In this document: one piece after another, positions 1-7,535 of the stretch
Position numbering within the stretch: the first letter of the stretch is position 1
Layout: every line of letters begins with the position of its first letter
DNA from: F1-20-MAGs119 sp040401695
Lineage (GTDB): Bacteria > Actinomycetota > Acidimicrobiia > Acidimicrobiales > Ilumatobacteraceae
Assembly (NCBI GenBank): GCA_040401695.1
Contig: JBBANY010000014.1
Span: 1-37,061, forward strand
Length of the DNA: 37,061 bases
Direction of reading: 5' to 3'
Notes under the pieces: generated by a model
Seen by the model: only the letters and a program-made list of their open reading frames with translations
Database searches by the model: none
What the model was told of the DNA's origin: nothing
Position numbers and translations under genes: made by a program

Positions 1-44
1 AGCCGCTCGTCTCGTCGTTGTCGGCGCAGAGTAAGTGAACTCGC

Positions 45-287
45 ATGCCCAACTCGTCGGGCGATGCCGGGGTGGACCCCGTCGTTCGTCAACTGAAGGA
101 GGCTCTCGACTCGCGGGTCGTGATCGAACAGGCCAAGGGGATGATCGCGGTGCAGTGCGGTCTCCCGGTGGCCGATGCGTTCGAGAAGCTTCGTGCCGAG
201 GCCCGTCGACGACGGGAGTCGATCCACGTCGTTGCTGCGGAGGTCGTTCGGACCCACGACCGAGTCTTGAACGGAAACTCCGTCTAG
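45..287 (+). CDS. Stand-alone ANTAR-domain protein
   Basis: This 80-residue protein is almost entirely an ANTAR domain, the small helical RNA-binding module that in other systems binds dual hexaloop RNA hairpins and prevents transcription termination. The hallmark segment RVVIEQAKGMIAVQCG is present, followed by the helix with DAFEKLRAEARRR. A TGA lies in frame two codons before the ATG, so the start cannot be far upstream. No GAF, PAS or receiver domain is attached, although most ANTAR proteins carry one, so any sensor would have to be a separate protein. Its stop codon overlaps the convergent stop of prfC. The domain call is firm. The RNA target is unknown, and no dual-hexaloop leader was recognised in the window. 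Confidence 0.85.
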   Translation: MPNSSGDAGVDPVVRQLKEALDSRVVIEQAKGMIAVQCGLPVADAFEKLRAEARRRRESIHVVAAEVVRTHDRVLNGNSV

Positions 288-1870
288 CCAGCCAGAATCG
301 GGTTCAGGGTAAGTTCGGGCTCGTCGGCAAGAAGACGCTGCAGTCGGAACTTGTTCTCGAACAGTGCAACGAGCGCGTCGTCACTGCGCTTCAGGATGCG
401 GATACCGCCGATCGCCTGCAGGCGGGGAATGCTCGCCTTGTCGGTGAGTCGGATCGCTTGGTACACCGTGGGGCGCACCTCGATCGGAGCGTTGAATTCA
501 CCGGCGAGACGGTGGGCAAAGACTTCCAACTGCAGGGCGCCGACCGCGGCGAGGATCGGGTCGCTGTCGCCGAGGTCGGGGTCGCGCAAGACTTGCACGA
601 CACCTTCTTCGTCGAGCTGTGAGAGACCCTTGCGGAACTGTTTGAAGCGCCCCGAATCCAGGGGTCGGGCCGTTGCGAACACTTCGGGCTCGAATCGCGG
701 CACACCCGGGAACTCGACGACGCCGTCGGCGTAGAGGGTGTCACCGATGCGCAGATCGTTTGCGTTGATGAGGCCGATGATGTCGCCCGGGAACGCCGTC
801 TCGACGGTTTCACGGTCGCTGCCGAAGGCGGTGGTCGCGTACTTCGTGGCGACGAGGCGTTTGGATCTGGTGCAGGTGGCGTCCATCCCGCGCTCGAAGA
901 CACCCGAGCACACACGGGCGAAGGCAAGACGGTCGCGGTGGTTCGGGTCCATGTTCGCCTGGATCTTGAAGACGAACGCCGAAAACGGTGCGTCGAGCGG
1001 ACGGTCGTGGCCGTTCACGTCGGCACGTGGCGCCGGTGCGGGCGCAAGGTCGACGACCGCGTCGAGCAGCATACGCACACCGAAATTGGTGAGAGCCGAA
1101 CCGACGAACACCGGGGTGGTGACTCCTGCGAGGTACGACTCGACGTCGAGGTCGGCGCCGATTGCATCGAGAAGCGAACATCCGTCGAGAGCCGCGGTCC
1201 ACGCCGCGCCCTCCGTCGACGCCGCGTCGTCGGGCGACACGACCTCCTCGGGGGACAGTTCGGCGCCGTGCGCCGTGCGGACGAACCGGATGAAATCGCC
1301 CGACCGGCGGTCGATGACACCACGAAAGTCACCGGGTATTCCAACGGGCCACGTCACCGGCGTCGGCTTCAGGCCGATTTGTTCCTCGACTTCGTCGAGA
1401 AGTTCGAGCGGATCGCGCCCGGGCCTGTCGTACTTGTTGAAGAATGTGACGACGGGCAGATTGCGCGATCTGCAGACCTGGAACAACTTGAGGGTCTGGG
1501 CCTCGATGCCCTTTGCCGTGTCGAGCACCATCACCACCGAGTCGACCGCGGCGAGAACACGGTAGGTGTCCTCGGAGAAGTCGCGGTGGCCGGGTGTGTC
1601 GAGGAGATTGAAGGTGTGGCCGCGGTAGGGGAACTGCAACACCGCCGACGAGATGGAGATGCCGCGCTGCTTTTCCAGTTCCATCCAGTCGGATGTCGCG
1701 GCGCGACGACCCGCGCGGGCACGCACGGCTCCGGCCTCCTGAACGGCGCCCGCGTAGAGGAGAAACTTCTCGGTGAGAGTGGTCTTGCCGGCGTCGGGGT
1801 GCGAAATGATCGCGAAGGTGCGTCGGCGGGCCGCCTCGGAGTTGACGTCGGTGGTCGGCGGCAGGGTCAT
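284..1870 (-). CDS. prfC: Peptide chain release factor 3 (RF3)
   Basis: This is a translational GTPase that recycles RF1/RF2 from the ribosome after peptide release. With the ATG at 1870 it is 528 residues, matching the usual RF3 length (E. coli 529). GTPase motifs appear in order: P-loop SHPDAGKTT (residues 23-31), switch I region RGISISSAVLQF, G3 DTPGHRDFSED and G4 NKYD. The RF3 domains II and III follow, with RFKQFRKGLSQLDEEGVVQV near the C-terminal third. An upstream in-frame start at 1924 would run into the divergent oxidoreductase gene, so the MTLPP start was chosen. A TAGCGT hexamer lies 10 bases upstream on this strand. It is transcribed divergently from the flavoenzyme gene across a 41-base spacer. 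Confidence 0.93.
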   Translation of the reverse strand: MTLPPTTDVNSEAARRRTFAIISHPDAGKTTLTEKFLLYAGAVQEAGAVRARAGRRAATSDWMELEKQRGISISSAVLQFPYRGHTFNLLDTPGHRDFSEDTYRVLAAVDSVVMVLDTAKGIEAQTLKLFQVCRSRNLPVVTFFNKYDRPGRDPLELLDEVEEQIGLKPTPVTWPVGIPGDFRGVIDRRSGDFIRFVRTAHGAELSPEEVVSPDDAASTEGAAWTAALDGCSLLDAIGADLDVESYLAGVTTPVFVGSALTNFGVRMLLDAVVDLAPAPAPRADVNGHDRPLDAPFSAFVFKIQANMDPNHRDRLAFARVCSGVFERGMDATCTRSKRLVATKYATTAFGSDRETVETAFPGDIIGLINANDLRIGDTLYADGVVEFPGVPRFEPEVFATARPLDSGRFKQFRKGLSQLDEEGVVQVLRDPDLGDSDPILAAVGALQLEVFAHRLAGEFNAPIEVRPTVYQAIRLTDKASIPRLQAIGGIRILKRSDDALVALFENKFRLQRLLADEPELTLNPILAG

Positions 1871-1880
1871 GGGACTGTGA

Positions 1881-1886
1881 ACGCTA
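1881..1886 (-). promoter_or_regulatory. Putative -10 box (TAGCGT) of prfC
   Basis: TAGCGT reads on the minus strand ten bases before the chosen prfC ATG, with no Shine-Dalgarno between. It fits the TANNNT pattern repeated at many starts in this window. No clear -35 is visible. Confidence 0.35.
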
Positions 1887-1896
1887 GCGACGGACC

Positions 1897-1902
1897 TAGT
1901 GT
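1897..1902 (+). promoter_or_regulatory. Putative -10 box (TAGTGT) of the old yellow enzyme gene
   Basis: TAGTGT lies nine bases before the ATG at 1912. Together with the opposite TAGCGT it makes a compact divergent promoter pair in a 41-base spacer. Confidence 0.4.
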
Positions 1903-1911
1903 GTCGCGGGG

Positions 1912-3015
1912 ATGAACACTGCAACCACGCAAGTATCGAACGGCGACGTCTTCGGGCCCGTCACTTTTCCCCATGGACCTGCGATGCCGAACAGGCTGAT
2001 GCTCGCTCCGCTGACGAACCAACAAAGCCACGCGGACGGCATCCTCTCCGACGACGAGCACCGCTGGCTCACGATGCGCGCCCTCGGCGGTTTCGGCTTG
2101 ACCATGACGTGCGCCGCCTCGGTGCAGGCCGTCGGTGTCGGATTCACCGGTCAATTGGGCATCCACGACGATGCGCACGTCGCCGGCCTCACACGACTCG
2201 CCTGCGATATCAAGATGGCGGGCAGTGTCGCGATCGTGCAGTTGCACCACGCCGGCAACAGGTCCCCGCGCGAGATCACCGGCACCGATCCGGTGTGCCC
2301 CTCGGATGATGCCGAAACGGGTGCGCGTGCGATGACGAACGACGAAGTGCACGAGATGATCGGTGCCTTCGTTGCCTCTGCCTGCCGCGCTCGTGACGCC
2401 GGTTTCGACGGAGTCGAACTTCACGGGGCGCACGGTTACCTGCTCTGCCAGTTTCTTTCGGCCGAACTGAACAGACGAACCGACGAGTTCGGAGGATCAC
2501 TCGAGAACCGCGCGCGGCCACTCTTTGCGATCATCGACGGCATTCGTCGTGAATGTGGAACCGATTTTCACGTCGGGGTGCGTCTGTCGCCCGAGCGGTT
2601 CGGGATGAAGATCGACGAGATTCGAGAGGTGTACTCGCGGCTCGTCGCGAGTGGATCGGTCGACATGATCGACATGTCGCTGTGGGACTGCGCGAAGAAT
2701 GCGATCGAAGAGGGCTGGACGGACCGGCGACTGATCGACATCTTCGCCGGGATCGACCGCGGTGCGGTTCGGCTCGCGGTGGCCGGAAAGCTCTACACTG
2801 CGGCTGCCGTGCGTGGCGCGCTCGCAGCCGGTGCCGACATTGCGGTCGTCGGCCGTGCGGCGATCACCAACCACGATTTTCCGCGTCTCATGCGTGATGA
2901 TCCGAACTTTGCGATGCGTCAACTTCCCGTTCCTGCACAAACTCTTCGCGATGAAGGCCTGTCCGACACGTTCATCGGGTACATGCGCAACTGGAAGGGT
3001 TTCGTCACCGACTGA
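1912..3015 (+). CDS. NADH:flavin oxidoreductase, old yellow enzyme family
   Basis: This 367-residue FMN-dependent ene-reductase-type TIM barrel would reduce activated C=C bonds or related substrates with NAD(P)H. The classic family signature is clear: QLHHAGN, then HGAHGYLLCQFLS and RTDEFGGSLENR. The FMN-phosphate region near the C-terminus reads GADIAVVGRAAI. Its length matches the short OYE class, and the C-terminal FeS/FAD/NADH domain of 2,4-dienoyl-CoA reductase is absent. The next gene starts 20 bases downstream with its own putative -10 box, so this gene may be read into the dlt-like operon without formally belonging to it. The substrate cannot be read from the sequence. Confidence 0.9.
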   Translation: MNTATTQVSNGDVFGPVTFPHGPAMPNRLMLAPLTNQQSHADGILSDDEHRWLTMRALGGFGLTMTCAASVQAVGVGFTGQLGIHDDAHVAGLTRLACDIKMAGSVAIVQLHHAGNRSPREITGTDPVCPSDDAETGARAMTNDEVHEMIGAFVASACRARDAGFDGVELHGAHGYLLCQFLSAELNRRTDEFGGSLENRARPLFAIIDGIRRECGTDFHVGVRLSPERFGMKIDEIREVYSRLVASGSVDMIDMSLWDCAKNAIEEGWTDRRLIDIFAGIDRGAVRLAVAGKLYTAAAVRGALAAGADIAVVGRAAITNHDFPRLMRDDPNFAMRQLPVPAQTLRDEGLSDTFIGYMRNWKGFVTD

Positions 3016-3022
3016 CGAGGGC

Positions 3023-3028
3023 TACGGT
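3023..3028 (+). promoter_or_regulatory. Putative -10 box (TACGGT) of the dlt-like operon
   Basis: TACGGT sits seven bases before the GTG at 3036, in the 20-base gap after the old yellow enzyme gene. There is no Shine-Dalgarno, which suggests a leaderless transcript starting the seven-gene operon here. Confidence 0.5.
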
Positions 3029-3035
3029 TTCGGTC

Positions 3036-3875
3036 GTGGAGGTGAATCGGCTGACGGGTGTGTTCGGTGCCGAGGTCCTCGTCGACGACGTACGTCGCCT
3101 CGATGACGTGGGATTCGCGGAACTTCGTCGCCTCGTGTGCGAACACGAAGTGGTGGTGATTCCGCACCAGTCGCTCGACGTCTCCGAGCAGGTGACAATC
3201 TCGCGGCGTTTCGGTCCGGCGGGTCCGGTGCCGTTCATCGAGCCGAGTACCGACCACCCCGAGGTCATCAAGGTGCTGAAGGAAGCCTCGGACGGCGACG
3301 CCTTCAACTTCGGCGGGGCATGGCACAGCGATTTCAGTTTCCAGCCCGAACCACCGTCCTTCACCCTGCTCTTCGCGATCGAAATTCCGCCGTACGGGGG
3401 CGATACCTTGTGGTCGTCGATGACCGCGGCGTGGAAGCATCTCGGTGCCGACAGGCGGGCGGAATTGTCGGCAATCACCGCGGTGCACACCGCCCGTGAT
3501 GCCTACTCGCGCAAGATGCAGCCGCTGCATTCGGGCCTGTCGGGCATGAACATCGTCTGTGACGACGCGGCGAACGACGCCGAATCGCATCCACTCGTCG
3601 TCACCCACCCGGAAACGGGCAGGCAAGTGCTCTTCTTCAACCGTGCGTACGTGCGTGACCTGTTGGGTGTCGACGCCGAACGCGTACCGGCTTTGCTTGA
3701 TTGGCTGCATTCGTACACCACCGATGCGCGGTTCACGCTGCGTCACCGATGGTCGCCGGGGGACCTCGTCATCTGGGACAACCGCTCGACACAGCACTAC
3801 GCGTTGAACGACTACGCCGGATTCCGCCGCGAGTTGCACCGCACGACCGTTGCCGGCGCACGACCCGCTGCCTGA
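3036..3875 (+). CDS. TauD/TfdA-family Fe(II)/2-oxoglutarate dioxygenase
   Basis: This 279-residue non-heme iron oxygenase would couple 2-oxoglutarate decarboxylation to hydroxylation or desaturation of a substrate. The facial triad is visible: H97 and D99 in AWHSDFSF and the distal H254 in STQHYALNDY, followed by the 2-oxoglutarate-binding arginine in RRELHRTTV. The double-stranded beta-helix segments between them match the family. The GTG start was chosen because a TACGGT box precedes it by seven bases. It is the first gene of a tightly packed operon whose other members form a Dlt-type acyl-transfer system. A role in oxidising the carrier-bound acyl group or the final acceptor is inferred only from that context. 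Confidence 0.87.
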   Translation: MEVNRLTGVFGAEVLVDDVRRLDDVGFAELRRLVCEHEVVVIPHQSLDVSEQVTISRRFGPAGPVPFIEPSTDHPEVIKVLKEASDGDAFNFGGAWHSDFSFQPEPPSFTLLFAIEIPPYGGDTLWSSMTAAWKHLGADRRAELSAITAVHTARDAYSRKMQPLHSGLSGMNIVCDDAANDAESHPLVVTHPETGRQVLFFNRAYVRDLLGVDAERVPALLDWLHSYTTDARFTLRHRWSPGDLVIWDNRSTQHYALNDYAGFRRELHRTTVAGARPAA

Positions 3876-3879
3876 GCCG

Positions 3880-4749
3880 ATGTCCGGCCCGATGTTCCTT
3901 GCGATTGCCAGCACCGGGCGTACGGCGACGTCGTACATTGCCGAGGCTCTCAACATGGTTCCGGGTATCGCCGCGCTGCACGAGGGGCATCTCGGCAACG
4001 ATTCCGGCCCGGACGTCCTGCCGATGGTGAACCTCGACAACTTCCAGTGCTTCAAGAGTGCCGAGCGTGCGGCCGACGTCGTGGCTGCCAAGCGCAGTGT
4101 CGAGATACTCGACACCGCGTGCACGAAGCTGGGGGTCGGACTTCTCGTTGACGTGGCCTATTACAACTCGGTGCTGCTTTCTGCGCTGCTCGATGCTGTT
4201 CCGGAAGCGCACGGTGCGATCATCATTCGCGACTGCGAATCATTCGTGCGTTCGGCGACCTGGTTCACGGGCACCGATCCGATGCCGGTCGGCTGGCCCG
4301 ACCCGGCAAAGCAACTCGACGCCCGTGAGAAGTTCATCGGTTTGGGTCGGTTGCGACCATTCGAAGGTGACGACGCTGCGGCATGGGCCGGGTGGGGAGC
4401 GATCGAGCGAAACATCTGGTTGTGGAGAGCCACCAATTCGGTTCTCTGTGATGCGTGGGAACGTCACCCGCGTCGCGTACATCACATCGACTTCGAGGAA
4501 TTCGCGAGCAAGCCATCGGGAGTTCTCACGGTCCTCTTGGCTACCATCGGGTCACCCCTCGATGATGCCGGTTCCGGAGAACTCGGGCGGGCGCTCGTCG
4601 AGGCGCGGTCGCGCCAAAACGAGCGGCTGGGTGGTTACCAGGTCGGTTCCTCCGACACCTGGACGTCCAACCAGCAGCGTCTCCTCGCCGAGGCGCAGAA
4701 CGACATCACAAAGCGAGTGGAGAAGTTGAATGGCCGACGGCCTGAATGA
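3880..4749 (+). CDS. Sulfotransferase-like P-loop protein
   Basis: This 289-residue protein begins with a PAPS-binding-type P-loop, STGRTATSYIAEAL (residues 11-24), and carries a second family feature, IIIRDCESFVRSATW, at the place where sulfotransferases keep the Arg/Ser pair contacting the 3'-phosphate of PAPS. HHIDFEEFASKP resembles the late conserved segment. These features suggest transfer of sulfate from PAPS, but the protein is divergent and no acceptor can be read. The ATG at 3880, four bases after the dioxygenase stop, was preferred; a TTG at 3850 would overlap that gene. Its 3' end overlaps the acyl carrier protein gene by 20 bases, so the two are probably translated together. Confidence 0.68.
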   Translation: MSGPMFLAIASTGRTATSYIAEALNMVPGIAALHEGHLGNDSGPDVLPMVNLDNFQCFKSAERAADVVAAKRSVEILDTACTKLGVGLLVDVAYYNSVLLSALLDAVPEAHGAIIIRDCESFVRSATWFTGTDPMPVGWPDPAKQLDAREKFIGLGRLRPFEGDDAAAWAGWGAIERNIWLWRATNSVLCDAWERHPRRVHHIDFEEFASKPSGVLTVLLATIGSPLDDAGSGELGRALVEARSRQNERLGGYQVGSSDTWTSNQQRLLAEAQNDITKRVEKLNGRRPE

Positions 4750-4978
4750 CGAAGTGGTGGCGATCATCGAGTCGGTGCTTGTCGCGCGGGGTGCCGCAGG
4801 TGTTGCCCTGACACCCGATTCGGGCATGGGCAACCCACCCGCGTGGGACTCTCTTGCATTCGTCGAGATCTTCACGACGGTGTCCGAGCGGCTCGGCCTC
4901 GACGTCAGCGACGACGACGCGATCCATTTCATGACCGTGCGTGAGATCGTCGAGTTCGCCGCCGCCAACCGCGGCTAG
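4730..4978 (+). CDS. Acyl carrier protein (DltC-like position)
   Basis: This 82-residue carrier protein has the phosphopantetheine attachment motif WDSLAFVEIF with Ser41 as the modified serine. It has the acidic helices typical of ACP/PCP/DltC and ends in FMTVREIVEFAAAN, the usual fourth helix. It lies directly before the DltA-like ligase (five-base gap) and overlaps the sulfotransferase-like gene. From position and size it should carry the acyl or aminoacyl group activated by the ligase and present it to the membrane acyltransferase. It would need a phosphopantetheinyl transferase encoded elsewhere. Whether it is closer to DltC or to a PCP of secondary metabolism cannot be settled by eye. 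Confidence 0.87.
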   Translation: MADGLNDEVVAIIESVLVARGAAGVALTPDSGMGNPPAWDSLAFVEIFTTVSERLGLDVSDDDAIHFMTVREIVEFAAANRG

Positions 4979-4983
4979 GCGCA

Positions 4984-6480
4984 ATGTCTCCCGCTTCGCG
5001 TCTCCTGACCGAACGTTGGCGCACGTTCGGTGATGCGATTGCATTCGAGGGTGCATTCGGCGACGCGAAGAAAGTCGCGATGTCGGCAAGCGATGCCGGA
5101 TGCATGATCGCCGCTTTGTCCGGGTTGTTGCGTGCAAAGGGCGTCGGACCGAACGTCCGAGTCGGGGTGTTGAGCAATCACCGGGTCGAGACGTACCTCG
5201 CGGTTCTCTCCGTCGTTGCGGCGGGGGGAACTTTCGTTCCACTGAACCCGAAGTTCCCGGCCGACCGCTTGCGCACGATCGTCGGACTCGCACGACCCGT
5301 CTTCATCCTCGGTGACCGATCGACGTTCGACGTCGGTGCGGACGTTGCGGGTTCGGTGCCGTTCGTCGATGTCGCGAGTGTGCAGCCCGCTGCGGGGCCG
5401 GCTGACATCGATCCTGCGGAGGTCGGTCCCGGGGACACTGCGTACGTCATGTTCACCTCGGGTTCGACGGGAACGCCGAAGGGTGTGCCCGTTTCGTACG
5501 GCAACCTGACGTCGTACGTCGACGGCGTCACCGAACTGCTCGACATTCCCGCAGACTCGCGCTTTTCTCAGTTCTTCGACCTCAGCTTCGACCTGTCGAT
5601 GCACGACATCTTCGTGTCGACCCGCTGTCACGGGACCCTCGTCGCACCGACACAGATCGACATGATGATGCCCGGCGCGTACGTCGCGCGCGAACGCATT
5701 GACGCATGGTTCTCGGTGCCGCTCCTCGGGGCGCAGCTCGGAGCGGCAACGCGCAAGGAAGGTTTTCCGGGTTTTCGTTCGATGCTCTTCTGTGGCGAAG
5801 CATTGCCGATCGAGACGGTTGCTGCATGTCGTGCGTGGCTTGCCGAGGGCGGTCGGATGTGGAACCTCTACGGACCGACCGAGGCGACGATCGCCTTCAC
5901 CGCCGCCGACGTCACCGACTCGGCGCGCACCGACGGCAACGCGTCGATCGGCCGCCCCTTTGGCAAGAACCGCACCGCGATGCTGCGGGGCGACGGTTCG
6001 GTCGACGACTCGCCGGCGTTGGGGGAAGAAGGTGAGCTCTTGCTCGGTGGTCCGCAGGTGTTCGCCGGCTATTCGACCGATGCGCCGTCGCCTTTCGTCG
6101 ACCACGATGCAACGAGGTGGTACCGAAGTGGTGACTTGGTGCGTATCGACGACGAAGGCGTCTACTTCCGGGGTCGTGTCGACTCACAGGTGAAGTTCCG
6201 TGGTTACCGCATCGAACTGGGCGAAATCGAGACGCTCGCGCGGCGTGCGTTCGGGTTGAAGACGGTCGCCGTCGTCGTCGCGGGGGAGGGTGCCAAGGCG
6301 AGGCTCGTGATGTTCCACCTCGCATCCGAGGCAGCCGAACCCATTGATCTGCAACTTCTCGGGTCGGACCTGCCGGGCTACATGGTGCCCGCCGAGGCGG
6401 TTTCGCTCGGGGCGATGCCAACCAACCAGAACGGCAAGATCGACCGTCGCGTTCTTGCGTCGATGGCGAACGGCGGCTGA
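4984..6480 (+). CDS. DltA-like amino-acid adenylating ligase
   Basis: This 498-residue stand-alone adenylation enzyme has the size of D-alanine:carrier-protein ligase DltA. Core motifs are intact: A3 TSGSTGTPKG (158-167), A4-like FDLSFDLSMHDIF, A5 NLYGPTEATIAFT, A7 YRSGDLVRI, A8 GRVDSQVKFRGYRIELGEIE, and A10 NQNGKIDRR with the catalytic lysine at 485. The segment MLFCGEALP places Cys270 where DltA enzymes have FCGE and the cysteine linked to D-alanine choice, which favours a small amino acid. The pocket helix FSVPLLGAQLGAA differs from Bacillus DltA, so another substrate is possible. The carrier gene lies just upstream and the MBOAT gene five bases downstream, as in dlt operons. Confidence 0.87.
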   Translation: MSPASRLLTERWRTFGDAIAFEGAFGDAKKVAMSASDAGCMIAALSGLLRAKGVGPNVRVGVLSNHRVETYLAVLSVVAAGGTFVPLNPKFPADRLRTIVGLARPVFILGDRSTFDVGADVAGSVPFVDVASVQPAAGPADIDPAEVGPGDTAYVMFTSGSTGTPKGVPVSYGNLTSYVDGVTELLDIPADSRFSQFFDLSFDLSMHDIFVSTRCHGTLVAPTQIDMMMPGAYVARERIDAWFSVPLLGAQLGAATRKEGFPGFRSMLFCGEALPIETVAACRAWLAEGGRMWNLYGPTEATIAFTAADVTDSARTDGNASIGRPFGKNRTAMLRGDGSVDDSPALGEEGELLLGGPQVFAGYSTDAPSPFVDHDATRWYRSGDLVRIDDEGVYFRGRVDSQVKFRGYRIELGEIETLARRAFGLKTVAVVVAGEGAKARLVMFHLASEAAEPIDLQLLGSDLPGYMVPAEAVSLGAMPTNQNGKIDRRVLASMANGG

Positions 6481-6485
6481 GGACA

Positions 6486-7535
6486 ATGACACCCCTTGCG
6501 CACGTCGTTGCAATTCTCGCCGTGTTGCCCGTTGCGCACTTCATGCCCCGGCGAGCACGTCTGGTGTTCATCACCCTCGTCGGTGCTGCCTTCATGTTGA
6601 TGCTTGCACCGGCGGGTTTCTGGGTCGTTCTCGTCACCGTTGTCGAGGCGTTGGTTCTCGAACGCGCATTGCGGCGACTCCCGAAGAAGTCGGCGGTTCG
6701 GCAGTACCTGCCCTACGTGTTGCTGCTGAACGTCTTTGCGACCGATCTCGCAAACGAGGTATTCGCGCGTCAGAACTTCGTCACGGCCGGCGTGGCGTTC
6801 GCCGTCGTACGTGTCTTCATCACGACCAAGCAGCTCTTGGGTGCGAAAGAGACGACGGCATCGCAACGGGTGGTCTCGCTGACGGCGGGTGGTTGGTTCC
6901 TGCCTGCGATCGTCATCGGCCCGGTCTTTTCGGGTACTTCGTTGTGGGACCAGACCGAACGGGACGGCGGTGAACCCGACGTCGGCCCGACCGAGTTTCT
7001 CTACCGCAAGTTTTTCGGTGGCTGGGTGCTCGCCGCGCTGCTGTCGGAATGGCTCGCCCAAGAGTCGGGCGGTTCCGCGCTCGGACGTTGGACGGCACCC
7101 TTCGTGCTGCTCGCCCTCTTCGGACACCTCTTCGCCGCGTTCTGGGGCCAGTCGTTGATCGCCGAATCTGGGGCGGCGCTCGCGGGCTTCCGAATCCCTG
7201 CGAACTTCGACCGACCGTGGCGCGCGGTCGACATCCGTGACTTCTGGAACCGCTGGCACATGTCGATGGCGCGCTTCGTCATGCAGTACTTCTTCCTGCC
7301 GTTGAACCTGCGCGGGTTGAATGCACGTGTTGCGACCACCGTCGCGTTCGTGTTCATGGGGCTCTGGCACGAAGTTCAACCCGGGTACATCATCTGGGGC
7401 ATCGCCCACGGTGTGCTGATGGCATTCGCGCCGAAGTCCGCCGACCTGCATTCCCGCGCTGCGCGCGTCGCCAATCGTGTTGCGACGCTGTCCCTCGTCG
7501 TCCTTCTTTCTTATGTGGCGAATTATGCGTTCTGA
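6486..7535 (+). CDS. MBOAT-family membrane acyltransferase (DltB-like)
   Basis: This 349-residue polytopic membrane protein belongs to the membrane-bound O-acyltransferase family. The family core is clear: FRIPANFDRPWRAVDIRDFWNRWHMSM, quoted here as its parts FRIPANFDRPW and DFWNRWHMSM (His258), and the catalytic-type histidine H295 in GLWHEVQPGY. Eight or more hydrophobic segments are visible. In Dlt systems this protein takes the aminoacyl group from the carrier protein at the cytoplasmic face and passes it across the membrane. At 349 residues it is slightly shorter than typical DltB (around 400). It sits between the ligase and the DltD-like gene and overlaps the latter by 11 bases. Confidence 0.9.
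   Translation: MTPLAHVVAILAVLPVAHFMPRRARLVFITLVGAAFMLMLAPAGFWVVLVTVVEALVLERALRRLPKKSAVRQYLPYVLLLNVFATDLANEVFARQNFVTAGVAFAVVRVFITTKQLLGAKETTASQRVVSLTAGGWFLPAIVIGPVFSGTSLWDQTERDGGEPDVGPTEFLYRKFFGGWVLAALLSEWLAQESGGSALGRWTAPFVLLALFGHLFAAFWGQSLIAESGAALAGFRIPANFDRPWRAVDIRDFWNRWHMSMARFVMQYFFLPLNLRGLNARVATTVAFVFMGLWHEVQPGYIIWGIAHGVLMAFAPKSADLHSRAARVANRVATLSLVVLLSYVANYAF

Noticed and set aside
1..44. Two short open ends (frame ending AARLVVVGAE stop at 34, and another ending at 38) could be the C-terminus of an upstream gene.
   Set aside because: Only about ten codons are visible and neither can be preferred; no feature can be supported.
938..1915. Long plus-strand reading frame opposite prfC.
   Set aside because: prfC has all GTPase motifs on the minus strand; the opposite frame has no recognisable domain and reflects high GC3.
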